Source: Natronobacterium gregoryi SP2 (lineage in GTDB: Archaea; Halobacteriota; Halobacteria; Halobacteriales; Natrialbaceae). From it: DNA of 64,000 nucleotides. Shown here in pieces: positions 54,635-63,253 of the stretch. The first letter of the stretch is position 1; the number at the start of each line of letters is the position of its first letter. The DNA is taken from contig NC_019792.1 of assembly GCF_000230715.2 (NCBI RefSeq), positions 558,001 to 622,000 of the forward strand, read 5' to 3'. Under the pieces are notes generated by a model. The model saw nothing but the letters and a program-made list of their open reading frames with translations, was not told the origin of the DNA and made no database searches. The translations under genes and the position numbers were made by a program.

Positions 54635-54755
54635 TAAGGATGATCGTCTGGTCGCGCGTTGGTCAGGACGGACGAGCACCTCGAGCAGTATCGGCGGCGA
54701 GAAGGCAGACGACGGCCGAGAGAGCGGGGGCTGGAAACCCCTGATCGAAACGACG

Positions 54756-55112
54756 TCAGTTGCTGAGTTGTTCCTGTAACCGGTTTTTCGCCTCTGTTCG
54801 CCGCTTTTGCGAGAAGTCGGGGGTTTCGTCCGAGAAGTCGACCTCGATCTCGTCTAGCGTGCGCCGATAGATGTTGGTTCGGCGGCCGTTGTCCGAAAGC
54901 CGTCGGCCCTCACAGGTCAACAACCCGGCATCGACGAGCTCTTCGATTCGCCGGTAACACGTGGCGATCGGAATCTCGACATCTTCGCTCAACGCCTGGG
55001 CCGACTTCGGCGTATCCGCAGCACAGAGAATCTCGGCGCTGTACTTGTTCCCAAGCGCCGCAAGAACCGCTGCGGAGTCGACGTCGTTTCGTTTCGTCCG
55101 ACTACGTGACAT
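54756..55112 (-). CDS. Winged-helix transcriptional regulator
   Basis: 118 aa, basic. The core AAVLAALGNKYSAEILCAADTPKSAQALSEDVEIPIATCYRRIEELVDAGLLTCEG is an ArsR/IclR-like helix-turn-helix, with IATCYRRIEELVDAGLL as recognition helix, then a wing (DNGRRTNIYRRTL). The C-terminal KRRTEAKNRLQEQLSN is a charged helix that may dimerise. An inverted repeat is 12 nt upstream of its ATG. It is divergent from the CinA-like gene. It may also control queDEC next door, which is only an inference from position. Confidence 0.8.
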   Translation of the reverse strand: MSRSRTKRNDVDSAAVLAALGNKYSAEILCAADTPKSAQALSEDVEIPIATCYRRIEELVDAGLLTCEGRRLSDNGRRTNIYRRTLDEIEVDFSDETPDFSQKRRTEAKNRLQEQLSN

Positions 55113-55123
55113 TGTCTATTCGT

Positions 55124-55144
55124 ATTCAATTACCAAAATTGAAT
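55124..55144. promoter_or_regulatory. Inverted repeat between the regulator and the CinA-like gene
   Basis: ATTCAATT-ACCAA-AATTGAAT has perfect 8-bp arms. It is 12 nt upstream of the regulator's ATG and about 100 bp upstream of the divergent gene. The AT-rich arms overlap the regulator's likely TATA region, which fits autoregulation. Confidence 0.5.
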
Positions 55145-55243
55145 CTTGTGGTACGTGATATAATCCTGTCATTGGCTTCCTCGAGAGCTCGAACGCGCCC
55201 ATCGGACGAGACGCATTTGGGGGTTCGGACCGAAACGACGCGC

Positions 55244-55927
55244 ATGAACGTCGCGGTCGTCACCGTCGGAGACGAACTGCTTGCCGGGCAGACGACGAAC
55301 ACGAACGCTACCTGGCTCTGTGAACACCTCGTCGAGCGCGGCGTCGACGTCGAACGCGTCACGACGGTCCCGGACCGAACCCAAGACATCGCCCGTGTCG
55401 TCAACGAGTACCGTGCCGAGTACGACGCCGTAATCGTCACGGGCGGCGTTGGCCCGACACACGACGACGTCACCATGGACGGCGTCGCCGCCGCACTGGG
55501 GCGCGAACTCGAGGAACACGAGACTGCGCTGGCCTGGCTCGAAGCGGACGGCTACTCGCGGTCGGACCTGACAGACGGGACAGCAGACCTGCCTGCGGGA
55601 GCACGCCCACTGCACAACGAAGTCGGGGTCGCGCCCGGCGCGGTCATCGAGGACGTCTACGTCCTTCCGGGCGTCCCAGCCGAGATGCGTGGAATGTTCG
55701 CGTCGATCGAACCGGCGTTTTCGGGCACGGCGACCTACCGCGAGACGGTCACCACTCCCGAACCCGAGAGTGCATTGCTCGAGCGGCTCGAGCAACTGCG
55801 CGAACGATTCGACGTTTCCGTCGGGAGCTACCCGGGCGAGTCGGTCCGTATCACTGTCGAGAGCACCGACGAAGAGACAGTCGCCGAGGCCGCCGACTGG
55901 CTTCGAACGCGAGTCGAGACGGTCTAG
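55244..55927 (+). CDS. CinA/MoaB-like molybdopterin-binding domain protein
   Basis: 227 aa from ATG 55244. VAVVTVGDELLAGQTTNTNATWLCEHLVERGVDVERVTTVPD, then VIVTGGVGPTHDDVTMDGVAAALG and LPGVPAEMRGMFASIEP are the standard CinA N-terminal/MoaB-type motifs. The nicotinamide-amidase half of bacterial CinA is missing, as in most archaea. Relatives have pyrophosphatase activity on ADP-ribose or FAD. The stop codon TAG lies in the CTAG tip of the adjoining MITE. Confidence 0.88.
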   Translation: MNVAVVTVGDELLAGQTTNTNATWLCEHLVERGVDVERVTTVPDRTQDIARVVNEYRAEYDAVIVTGGVGPTHDDVTMDGVAAALGRELEEHETALAWLEADGYSRSDLTDGTADLPAGARPLHNEVGVAPGAVIEDVYVLPGVPAEMRGMFASIEPAFSGTATYRETVTTPEPESALLERLEQLRERFDVSVGSYPGESVRITVESTDEETVAEAADWLRTRVETV

Positions 55928-56011
55928 TGCTTTGGCAAGCCTGAACAGATGAGTGAAACCGAATGCGGTCGTCTGAGTTCACTCATCAGTCGACGGTTGG
56001 GACGGTACTAG
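55924..56011. mobile_element. CTAG-tipped MITE, copy B3 (88 bp), at the stop of the CinA-like gene
   Basis: Starts CTAGTGCTTTGGCAAGCCTG, has the perfect core hairpin GATGAGTGAA / TTCACTCATC, and ends CGGTTGGGACGGTACTAG. The left part equals B1; the right tip equals the A/C type, so it is chimeric. The tip at 55924 supplies the TAG stop of the upstream gene. Confidence 0.75.
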
Positions 56012-56084
56012 TGGCGGAGCAACCCTGCGTGTCGGGTCGGCCGTCGGATTGGCCTATCGATCCAGCAGCCGACGGCTGGAGCGA

Positions 56085-57413
56085 TCAGTGCCGCTGTTTG
56101 TCGACGATCCGATCGGCTCGAGCCCGTAACTCCTCGAGGACCCGCGGCGGTCCGCGACACTCGATCGTCACCCCACTGTCGTAGTCGACGGTTTCGACGG
56201 TCGTCCGATCGTACGCCCGGGAGACGAGCGTCATCGCTTCGTCACAGTTGGGAACCCGGAGTTCGGCTGTATCGGTCGGCAGCCGTTTCAGGACGGTCTC
56301 CCGAAGACGTTCGAGGTTCGTCTCCTCGAGCACGCTCACGGAAATCGGATCTGCAGCCGCCGACGGCAACCGCTTCTCGGCGACCGCCAGTCGATGCGCT
56401 CGAGCGTCCGCGGAGAGACAGTCGACCTTGTTCAGTACCGGGACGATCCGCTCGTCCTCGACGCCCTGGGGGTCGAGCACCTCGAGCGAGACGTCGAGGC
56501 GCTCGCGAAACCGCGACTCGGGATCGCTTGTGTCGACCACGAGCACGACGACGTCTGCTGCACCTGCCTCCGACAGCGTCGCGCTGAAGGATTCGACGAG
56601 GTCGTGTGGCAGGTCGTCGACGAACCCGACCGTGTCCGTCACGAGCAGCGGTCGGCCATCGATCGTCGCGCGGCGCGTCGTCGTCTCGAGGGTCTCGAAT
56701 AACCGATCCCTGACGGCTGCGGTAGCGTTCTTTTCGGTACTGGCGTCGCCCGTTTCCCGACTCGAGTTGGCCTCGGAGAGCGCCATCTCGTCCGCAAGTC
56801 GATGCAACAGCGTCGACTTCCCCGCGTTCGTGTAGCCCGCGAGCGTGACGAGATCGAATCCTTCCTCGCGGCGACGTTCGCGGCACTGTTCTGCCGGTTC
56901 GGGGAGGGAAGCGAGTTTCCGCTCGAGTCGGTCGATCCGGTCGCAGACGTCGTAGACGGGCGACCCCCTCTCGGTCATCTCGTTGAGCATCCCCTCGTCG
57001 GCCGACTCGATCAGGCGTGGCAGATCGTACCGGAGCCCTGCGAGTTCGACCTGTAGCTTCGCGCGTCTCGAGCCCGCCCCCGCCTCGAATATCTCGAGGA
57101 CGAGCCGGTGGCGGTCGAAAACCGCCGTATCGTCGGGCATCGCCGACTCGAGGGTGTGGTACTGGCCCGGCGTGAGTTCGTCGTCGACGACGACGCGGCG
57201 GGCGTCGGTTTCGGCGACGGTGTCTGTGAGTTCCTCGACCTTCCCGCGGCCGAAGTAGCTGCCCGCATCCTCGTGGCCGGCCTGCGTTACGGCGGCGACG
57301 ACCTCGTCGCCTGCCGCACGCACGAGTGTTTCTATCTCGTCGGTCTCGACGGGAGTGGTCTCCGACCTCTTCGCGACGACTGTTCGTTTCGGTGCGTTAT
57401 CTGTTCGTGACAT
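56085..57413 (-). CDS. hflX: GTPase HflX
   Basis: 442 aa. The N-terminal HflX domain has AAGDEVVAAVTQAGHEDAGSYFGRGKVEEL and VDDELTPGQYHTLES. A helical region with KLQVELAGLRYDLPRL leads to the G domain: G1 GYTNAGKSTL, G3 DTVGFVDDLPHDLVESFSATL, G4 NKVD, G5 SVLEETN. Length, motifs and order are those of HflX, a ribosome-binding GTPase that splits or rescues stalled ribosomes. A Ser/Thr/Glu segment sits inside the G domain between G1 and G3 (SSRETGDASTEKN), common in haloarchaeal copies. Confidence 0.95.
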   Translation of the reverse strand: MSRTDNAPKRTVVAKRSETTPVETDEIETLVRAAGDEVVAAVTQAGHEDAGSYFGRGKVEELTDTVAETDARRVVVDDELTPGQYHTLESAMPDDTAVFDRHRLVLEIFEAGAGSRRAKLQVELAGLRYDLPRLIESADEGMLNEMTERGSPVYDVCDRIDRLERKLASLPEPAEQCRERRREEGFDLVTLAGYTNAGKSTLLHRLADEMALSEANSSRETGDASTEKNATAAVRDRLFETLETTTRRATIDGRPLLVTDTVGFVDDLPHDLVESFSATLSEAGAADVVVLVVDTSDPESRFRERLDVSLEVLDPQGVEDERIVPVLNKVDCLSADARAHRLAVAEKRLPSAAADPISVSVLEETNLERLRETVLKRLPTDTAELRVPNCDEAMTLVSRAYDRTTVETVDYDSGVTIECRGPPRVLEELRARADRIVDKQRH

Positions 57414-57662
57414 TGGCTGTCTGGTGGCATCATGGCTGTCTGGTAGCAGTGCTAGTCCGGCGGCTATCGCCGGAGAAATCGTGGCTCTCCCGTCCGTTCA
57501 CGTCGCTCCTCACGACCGAACGCGACGGAGCGGGAGCACCGAACTACTGAGAAACGGTCTCCATAGTCCTCGAGTAGCGATTCGCGGAACAGATACTTGC
57601 CAGTTGTGGACCATATCGAACTGCAAAACGGAGACGATGGCGTCGACGGCGGACGAAACCGC

Positions 57663-57929
57663 TTACTCCCCGAACAGTTCGTCGACCGCCTCTCGTGCCG
57701 CGATTGCGGCGTCGTCAGCGACCCGATCCGGGTCGGGGCCGTCTTCCTCGTCGGGCGCGTTGAGGTAGACGTCGACCTCGAGGACGCCGTCCTCGAAGAT
57801 GGCGGTGACATCGTAGTCGCGGACGATAGACTGTTTGTACCGCGAGAATATTAATTCTTCAGCGGCTTCCGAAGCCGTCTGGACGACCGCTTCGTCGGAC
57901 GGCTCGTCGCGGTCGGCGTCAGTCGCCAT
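57663..57929 (-). CDS. DUF3194 family protein
   Basis: 88 aa. The layout EAAEELIFSRYKQSIVRDYDVTAIFEDGVLEVDVYLNAP followed by an acidic linker and VADDAAIAAREAVDELFGE is that of DUF3194, a small archaeal family encoded next to prefoldin beta. It follows the pfdB stop by 2 bp. Biochemical role is not known; the constant pairing with prefoldin suggests a link to protein folding. Confidence 0.88.
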   Translation of the reverse strand: MATDADRDEPSDEAVVQTASEAAEELIFSRYKQSIVRDYDVTAIFEDGVLEVDVYLNAPDEEDGPDPDRVADDAAIAAREAVDELFGE

Positions 57930-57931
57930 GT

Positions 57932-58330
57932 TTACGCGCCGCCAGCGCCCGGCCCGCCCGGACCTGCGGGACCGCCCATGCCGCCTGCGCCGCCGAGCAG
58001 TTCTTCGAGTTCTTCCTGCAGATCCTCGAACTGATCCTGAACGCGTTCTTCTTGTTTCTCCAGCGTCTCGAGGCGGACCTCGAGCGAGTCGACCTTGTCT
58101 TCGAGGTCTTGTTCGGCCTCGTCGTAGCCGGTCTCGACGAGCAACTCGCCGACCTGTCGGTACATCGTGGTGGCGTCGTCGACGTTGTCGAGTTCCTCAA
58201 GTGCGTTCTCGGCCTCGGTGAGGTTCGATTCGGTTTCCTGTTTCTGGACGGCTACTTCCTGGGCCGTCTCCTGAAGGTCTTGCAGTTGTTCGATTTTCTC
58301 CTGTGCCTCCGGCGGCAGGTTTCCTTGCAT
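57932..58330 (-). CDS. pfdB: Prefoldin subunit beta
   Basis: 132 aa from ATG 58330. Two coiled-coil arms (about 4-50 and 75-115) flank the beta hairpin: [44 protein letters not shown], then [43 protein letters not shown]. The C-terminus is a Gly/Pro/Ala tail ([20 protein letters not shown]). It forms the hexameric prefoldin chaperone with two alpha subunits and transfers nascent proteins to the thermosome. First gene of a pair with DUF3194. Confidence 0.95.
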   Translation of the reverse strand: MQGNLPPEAQEKIEQLQDLQETAQEVAVQKQETESNLTEAENALEELDNVDDATTMYRQVGELLVETGYDEAEQDLEDKVDSLEVRLETLEKQEERVQDQFEDLQEELEELLGGAGGMGGPAGPGGPGAGGA

Positions 58331-58456
58331 ACCTCGACCGAAGCCCTCCGGACTGATAAAGCCAAGCTTTGTCTTCGGCGTCCCAGTACCTCCTCGAGAC
58401 GAACGAGAACCCGGGACATGGCAATCCTTTTCCCCGGCGGTCAAGAAGCCGATGGT

Positions 58457-58831
58457 ATGACGGACGAAAACGGCTCCGACGAAGGCAGAGAGCAAAGCGG
58501 AGAGGAAAACGAGGAGAAATCTTTCCGGGAACGAGTCGAGGAAATCCGCGAGAAACGCGCCGAAGAAGGCGAAGAAGGCGAAGAAGGTGGGGCACCCGAG
58601 AGCCCGTTCGGCGGCGGTGGCGGTGGCGGTCCTGGCGGTATGGGCGGTGGCAACCCGTTCGCTCAGATGATGGGTGGGATGATGGGCGGCGGCCCGGGCG
58701 GTCCCGGCGGTCGACCCGGTGGCGACGAAAGCAACGAAGAACTGGTCCGTGAGGTCCGCCAACTCCGCGACGAGATGCGAGACCAGACCCGCGCTCTCAA
58801 GCGCATTGCCGACGCACTCGAGGACGACTAA
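58457..58831 (+). CDS. Haloarchaeal protein with Gly-rich centre and C-terminal coil
   Basis: 124 aa from ATG 58457, with TATA-like AATCCTTTTCC about 28 nt upstream; an in-frame ATG at 58418 would include that TATA. An acidic N-terminus with [21 protein letters not shown] is followed by a Gly/Met-rich middle ([27 protein letters not shown]) and a helical C-terminus [30 protein letters not shown]. It resembles an adaptor with a disordered middle. Family unknown to me; divergent from prefoldin beta. Confidence 0.65.
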   Translation: MTDENGSDEGREQSGEENEEKSFRERVEEIREKRAEEGEEGEEGGAPESPFGGGGGGGPGGMGGGNPFAQMMGGMMGGGPGGPGGRPGGDESNEELVREVRQLRDEMRDQTRALKRIADALEDD

Positions 58832-58897
58832 CTGCCAGTTTTCCGATTTCGTTTCTCGTCGATCTTTGCCGTCGGTGACGATTCCCGACAGTGCAGT

Positions 58898-59281
58898 TTA
58901 GGCAACTTCCGACTGAACGAGCCAGGGCCTGATCGCCTGTAACACGGCGACAACGAGCTTCGACTCGGCTGCCCGAAGCCGCTGTGAGACGGCCGACTTC
59001 GAGATGTCGAGCTCCGCCGAGAGCTCCTCGAGTCCGGTTTCGCGGGGCTGTTCGTAATATCCTCGCGTATACGCCAGCTCGAGTGCCCGGAGCTGTTTCG
59101 TCGTGAGCGATCCGACGTCGACCTCGGCGACGTGGTCGTCGCTAGGATCGACGACCGCCATGCCCTGTGGATCGACCGTCGCCTCGAGTTCCGCCAGGTG
59201 GGTGAGAACCTCCTGGACCGAATCGATATCCGACACCTCGGTCGTGATTCGCAATCGATCTGCGTTCTCGAGTCCGGTCAT
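58898..59281 (-). CDS. HTH-10 (Bat-type) DNA-binding protein, short form
   Basis: 127 aa if ATG 59281 is used (ATG 59365 would give 155 aa). The C-terminus is the bacterio-opsin-activator-type HTH: LTTKQLRALELAYTRGYYEQPRETGLEELSAELDISKSAVSQRLRAAESKLV, with DISKSAVSQRLRAAE as recognition helix. The N-terminal part (RLRITTEVSDIDSVQEVLTHLAELEATVDPQG) is a small sensor domain shorter than in full Bat. Short forms regulate unknown targets. A TATA-like GATACAAAC lies about 24 nt before ATG 59281. Confidence 0.82.
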   Translation of the reverse strand: MTGLENADRLRITTEVSDIDSVQEVLTHLAELEATVDPQGMAVVDPSDDHVAEVDVGSLTTKQLRALELAYTRGYYEQPRETGLEELSAELDISKSAVSQRLRAAESKLVVAVLQAIRPWLVQSEVA

Positions 59282-59484
59282 TCGTGTGCACGACGGGTTT
59301 GTATCGCGTCGATCGATCGTAGTTGCGCTCGTGCTCTCACTCTCGAGCGATCTATCCGACCCCATTGCCGCGTTGCGTGACGTCGACGGGCCTGAATCAC
59401 CTGTGCGGCCATACTCGTACGGTCAGACTCCGTCACGCTCAGTGTCTCTCTTCATAATACAGCCAGGGGCCTGTCAACGGTGTA

Positions 59485-59572
59485 TCATACGGTTTGCTGT
59501 CAGTCAGTGCCGGCGCGTCCGCGCGCCCTTCTGCGGTCGCGCCGGGACAGCGGGACAGCAGTCCGTCTCAGG
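59485..59572. repeat. Dispersed long palindrome at the 3' end of a PAP2 gene
   Basis: Left arm ATCATACGGTTTGCTGTCAG followed by TCAGTGCCGGCGCGTCCGC; right arm CGGTCGCGCCGGGACAGCGG followed by GACAGCAGTCCGTCTCAG. Pairs along nearly the whole length, and is the mirror of the 37659 copy. It lies downstream of the leftward PAP2 gene. Confidence 0.7.
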
Positions 59573-59586
59573 CTCGAGTGACACCC

Positions 59587-60492
59587 TCACTCGTCCTCGC
59601 TCGAGACCGTCGATTCGGTCGTTCGCTCGGGAGCGTCTCTGGGTCTGTCAGTGGTTCCGATGCGGTCGCTCGAGGGAACGTGGTTCTCGAGCCACGCCGA
59701 GATCGAGAAGCGGCCGACGAGGTGGCCGGAGAGAGCTACGCTGACGGCGGCCAGTCCGACCCCTGCGAGCACGTCGATCACCCAGTGGATGCCGAGGTAC
59801 ATCGTCGAAATCCCGATCGAGAGGGCGAAGATAGTTGCCAGGACTGCCCACGTCGGGTATATCCGACGGGTTCGGTAGGCCAGGAACGCGACGGTCGCCG
59901 ACAGCGAAGTGTGTAGCGAGGGGAAGACGTTCGTGTTGCGGTTGACCTGTCGGGTGAGATGCTGGTACTGCGGATACGTGTCGTACAGCAACGGCTGGAC
60001 GAGATCCGGCATGATGTTTCGCGGGCCGTAGGCGACGACGAGGGCGTAACAGCACAGTCCCAGCACGTAGTTGAGCGTGTAGGCGGTCAGCAGCTCCCGG
60101 AGCGGTCGCGTGTTCGACAGTGCGAAGTACGCGACGAGAGGGAACACGAGCAAGAAGACGTAACCGTAGATATAGATAAACGAGAAGTACGCCGTCAGTT
60201 CCGGCGTCGCCTGTGACTGCAGCCAGAGGATGACGTACTGCTCTACGTCGTAAATCAGCTCGGTGACGTGCCAGCCGATCATCAACGAGACGTCCGGAAC
60301 CCAGTCCCTGGCGACGCCGTTGAACAGCAAGACGAGTGCGAGAACGATCGTGATCGGGGCGGTCGCACGCACCCGGTCTCGCCACTCGAGTCGAGTGTCT
60401 CGGAGTCGGTACCGGCCGATGAGAACTACCGTCGAAACGGCAAGCATGAGTGTGACGACGGCGGTCAACTGGACGAGCACCTGGAGTAACAT
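59587..60492 (-). CDS. PAP2/AUR1-like membrane phosphatase or transferase, copy 1
   Basis: 301 aa, about six to seven membrane helices. Active-site motifs of the PAP2 superfamily: NTNVFPSLHTSLSATVAF (PSLHT, His) and STMYLGIHWVIDVLAG (H-W-x-x-D). The first motif K-x6-RP is not seen; instead the segment YGPRNIMPDL precedes, as in AUR1/inositol-phosphoceramide-synthase-like proteins (PAP2_3 type). It may hydrolyse or transfer a phosphate head group on lipids at the outer membrane face. The ATG overlaps the stop of the upstream substrate-binding protein gene in TGATG. Acidic C-terminal tail. Confidence 0.85.
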   Translation of the reverse strand: MLLQVLVQLTAVVTLMLAVSTVVLIGRYRLRDTRLEWRDRVRATAPITIVLALVLLFNGVARDWVPDVSLMIGWHVTELIYDVEQYVILWLQSQATPELTAYFSFIYIYGYVFLLVFPLVAYFALSNTRPLRELLTAYTLNYVLGLCCYALVVAYGPRNIMPDLVQPLLYDTYPQYQHLTRQVNRNTNVFPSLHTSLSATVAFLAYRTRRIYPTWAVLATIFALSIGISTMYLGIHWVIDVLAGVGLAAVSVALSGHLVGRFSISAWLENHVPSSDRIGTTDRPRDAPERTTESTVSSEDE

Positions 60493-62351
60493 CAGCGTCT
60501 CACCCGGAGTCGGCCGTCCGCGTCGTAGCTGAAGCCAGCCGACTCGAACGCGTCGCGTGCAGCGACGTCGTCGATTTCGCCGTCACTGCCGAGAAACGGC
60601 GCGGCAGGATCGTCACCGTCCCACGCGAGGGCGTCGGGAGTCCACTCCTCGGTGACCGGCACCGTGAGCGGCCTGGCATGGCCGTCGAAGACATCGTCGA
60701 CGAGCCAGGCCTCGTCGAGCAATCGGGCGACGATCCGCCGGAAGTGAGGATTACCAAACGGCGCTTTCCGGAAGTTGAACCCGACGTGGTAGAACGTCCG
60801 TGCCGGCGACTCGAGCAATTCCACGCCCTCGGTCTCGGCGGCGAGAGCGACCGTCTCGTCGACGACGTAGCTCTCGAGAGGGTCGGTCGTGACGTCCGCG
60901 TCGCCGTTCGAGACGATTTCGATGGCTGACGTGCTCCGGGGGTCGATCCGGACGCGGAACTCCTCGACGGTCGGTCCGGGGAGGTCGACGTCGTTCCGGA
61001 GCGTGAAGTGGTCGTCGTACCGTTGGAAGGTGACGTACTCGCGTTCGTTTCGGTCGACGAACTCGAAGGGTCCTGATCCGATCGCGGGAACGTTGTCCAG
61101 AACGACGGCGTCGGTCGTCCCATCGGCGACCTGTACTCCTGTGACGTCTGTCGACGCCGACCGTTCTCGCCAGACGTGTTCCGGGAGGATTGGAACCGCA
61201 AGCGCGCGTTCGGCGGCCGGTTCGCCGCCCGCGATCGGGAGTTCGATACGGGCCCCGTCGGCGTCGATTTCGTCGACGACGACTGGAGCGACGTGCCCTC
61301 GGTGACGCGGCGACGGTGTCGACACGCCGTCACCTCCCAGAGTCGTATCCACGAGAAACCGGTAGGTAAACTCGACGTCGGCCGGCGTGACCGGCTCTCC
61401 ATCGTGGAACCGACAGTCGTCTCGGAGTTCGACGGTCAGCGTTCCGCCGTCCTCGTTTTCCGCCCACTCCCAGGACTCGGCGAGCCACGGGTGATAGCGA
61501 GCGTCCGCTTTGCCGCCGTCAGCCAGTGGCGGGTCCCCCTCATCGTCGACCGTCCCTGCGGCCGGTGTGACTGCCAGCGGGTCGTAGAGCAGGCCAGTAA
61601 ACAGCCCGCGGTTGCGGTACTCGACAGACAGCGGGTTGAGGTTCCAGGACGGTCGCGGGTCCGTATGGACTGCCCGGAGTCGTTCGATCTCGCCACCTCC
61701 AGCTCCGAGATCGAGATAGCCCAGCGGCGTTCCGGGGTGGAACCTTCTCCAATCGTTGGCTCGATCGCTTCTGACGAGACGGTACTCCTCGGGCGCACAG
61801 ATCGGAACGAAAGGCTGGTGGGTCACGAACGCCTCGAGCGTCTCCGCGACTGCGTCCCGACGCTCGTCGCCGTCGGTCCGGCGCTGCATCTCGAGGAGGT
61901 CGTCGAACGCGAGGTCGGTAAATCCGAACGGATTCTGCCAGCCGGGTTCGTCCGCGTACGTGGAGTGTAGCGCCTCGTAGAGAAACGCCGGCTCGGTCGC
62001 CTCGGGATACCAGCCGACATAGAGGTCGAAGTCGTGGTTGACAAGCACCGCCCGGAGGAACTCGTCGCTGGCGAGTAACTCGATCGAGGCGTCGATCCCG
62101 ACGGCTTCGAGAGCGTCTCGAACTCTGCGAGTGAGTCGGATGCTCTCTCGATCGCCGTCTGACGGAAGCGTGGTGATCGTCACGGAGAGTGGCTCGAGTC
62201 CATCCCGGTTGACGGCACTGCGAACGTGGCGGAGACAGCCGCTGGTTGCGACGGCCAACCCGGTCGTGGCGAGCATCGTCCGACGGCTCGTTTCGCTTTC
62301 CAGGCTATCGACGGAGCCATCGGACGGTTCGGTGGAGGGAGGGCCTGACAT
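60492..62351 (-). CDS. Tat lipoprotein, family 5 (peptide/nickel) ABC substrate-binding protein, copy 1
   Basis: 619 aa. Signal: SRRTMLATTGLAVATSGC, a twin-arginine signal with lipobox Cys at about 39. The body is a family 5 solute-binding protein: LYVGWYPEATEPAFLYEALH, PLAVTPAAGTVDDEGDPPLADGG, WLAESWEWAENEDGGTLTVELRDDCRFHDGEPVTPADVEFTYRFL, and FYHVGFNFRKAPFGNPHFRRIVARLLDEAW near the end. Normally it would feed an ABC permease, but the next gene is PAP2 with a TGATG overlap and no permease or ATPase is present. 98 bp separate it from the upstream PAP2 copy. Confidence 0.88.
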   Translation of the reverse strand: MSGPPSTEPSDGSVDSLESETSRRTMLATTGLAVATSGCLRHVRSAVNRDGLEPLSVTITTLPSDGDRESIRLTRRVRDALEAVGIDASIELLASDEFLRAVLVNHDFDLYVGWYPEATEPAFLYEALHSTYADEPGWQNPFGFTDLAFDDLLEMQRRTDGDERRDAVAETLEAFVTHQPFVPICAPEEYRLVRSDRANDWRRFHPGTPLGYLDLGAGGGEIERLRAVHTDPRPSWNLNPLSVEYRNRGLFTGLLYDPLAVTPAAGTVDDEGDPPLADGGKADARYHPWLAESWEWAENEDGGTLTVELRDDCRFHDGEPVTPADVEFTYRFLVDTTLGGDGVSTPSPRHRGHVAPVVVDEIDADGARIELPIAGGEPAAERALAVPILPEHVWRERSASTDVTGVQVADGTTDAVVLDNVPAIGSGPFEFVDRNEREYVTFQRYDDHFTLRNDVDLPGPTVEEFRVRIDPRSTSAIEIVSNGDADVTTDPLESYVVDETVALAAETEGVELLESPARTFYHVGFNFRKAPFGNPHFRRIVARLLDEAWLVDDVFDGHARPLTVPVTEEWTPDALAWDGDDPAAPFLGSDGEIDDVAARDAFESAGFSYDADGRLRVRR

Positions 62352-62449
62352 TTCGGGTTCGTTCGTTTCTCAGTTCGCCGGTGGTGGTATAACAGTATTG
62401 TGCTGGCTCACACGTAGCGAGGATCTGTTCCAGCCGTGACGGTCACGGG

Positions 62450-63250
62450 TTACCCAGCGTTTCGACTGTCGACGAGGGCCATCGAGAGAGCGACACACCC
62501 GGCTGCCAGGGCGATGCCGGCGACGACATCGATCACCCAGTGGAATCCGAGGTACATCGTCGAGATGACGACTGAGAGTGCGATAACGACGGCGACGGGA
62601 GTCCAGCGGGGATACTGCTCCCGAGTCCGGTAAGCGAAGATGGCGACAGTCACCGACAGTGACGTGTGTAGCGAGGGAAAGACGTTCGTACTGCTATTGA
62701 GTTGGCGGGTGAAGTGGTGATACTCCGGGCTGGCGTCGTATACCATCGTGCCCGCGAGTAGGTCGGGCATCACGTTTCGGGGTCCGAGGGCGATGACGAC
62801 CAGATAGAAGACGAGCCCGATCGTATAGTTCAACGAGTACGCCGCCAGAAGCTGTCGAAAATAGATGGTGTTCGACAACGCGAAGTAGGCGATTCCAGGG
62901 AAAATAAGCAGGAAAGCGTAACCGTAGACGTAGATCGCCGAGAAATACGCCGTCAGCTCCGGGCTCGCGACCGACTGGAAGACGAGGACGAACTCCCCCT
63001 CGAGCTCGTAGAACAGCCAGGTGAGCTGAATCCCGATCGCATCGGAAATCGTCGGTCCCTCCTGGCGCATGACGCGGTTGATTCCGAGCACAACCAGGAG
63101 AACGACGAGCAACGGTCCGCTTTCCCGGAACCGCGATCGCCACTCCATCTGTAGCGTTGCGAGTCGACGACGACCGACGAACGTCGCCACCGCGACCGGG
63201 AGCAGGATACCGACCACGGCGACGACGCGAATCAGGACATCGGTCAACAT
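62450..63250 (-). CDS. PAP2/AUR1-like membrane protein, copy 2
   Basis: 266 aa, clearly paralogous to the copy at 59587 along its length: SPELTAYFSAIYVYGYAFLLIFPGIAYFALSN, GPRNVMPDL, NVFPSLHTSLSVTVAIFAYRTREQYP, and STMYLGFHWVIDVVAGIALAA. Both His and Asp active-site positions are kept. It lacks the acidic C-terminal tail of copy 1. It begins 3 bp after the stop of the upstream substrate-binding protein, so it is co-translated. About half of aligned residues appear identical by eye. Confidence 0.85.
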   Translation of the reverse strand: MLTDVLIRVVAVVGILLPVAVATFVGRRRLATLQMEWRSRFRESGPLLVVLLVVLGINRVMRQEGPTISDAIGIQLTWLFYELEGEFVLVFQSVASPELTAYFSAIYVYGYAFLLIFPGIAYFALSNTIYFRQLLAAYSLNYTIGLVFYLVVIALGPRNVMPDLLAGTMVYDASPEYHHFTRQLNSSTNVFPSLHTSLSVTVAIFAYRTREQYPRWTPVAVVIALSVVISTMYLGFHWVIDVVAGIALAAGCVALSMALVDSRNAG

Positions 63251-63253
63251 CGT

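Noticed and set aside
54610-54755. preQ0 riboswitch upstream of queD
   Set aside because: Start codon lies about 27 nt from the TATA box, so there is no leader for an aptamer. The palindrome is better read as an operator.
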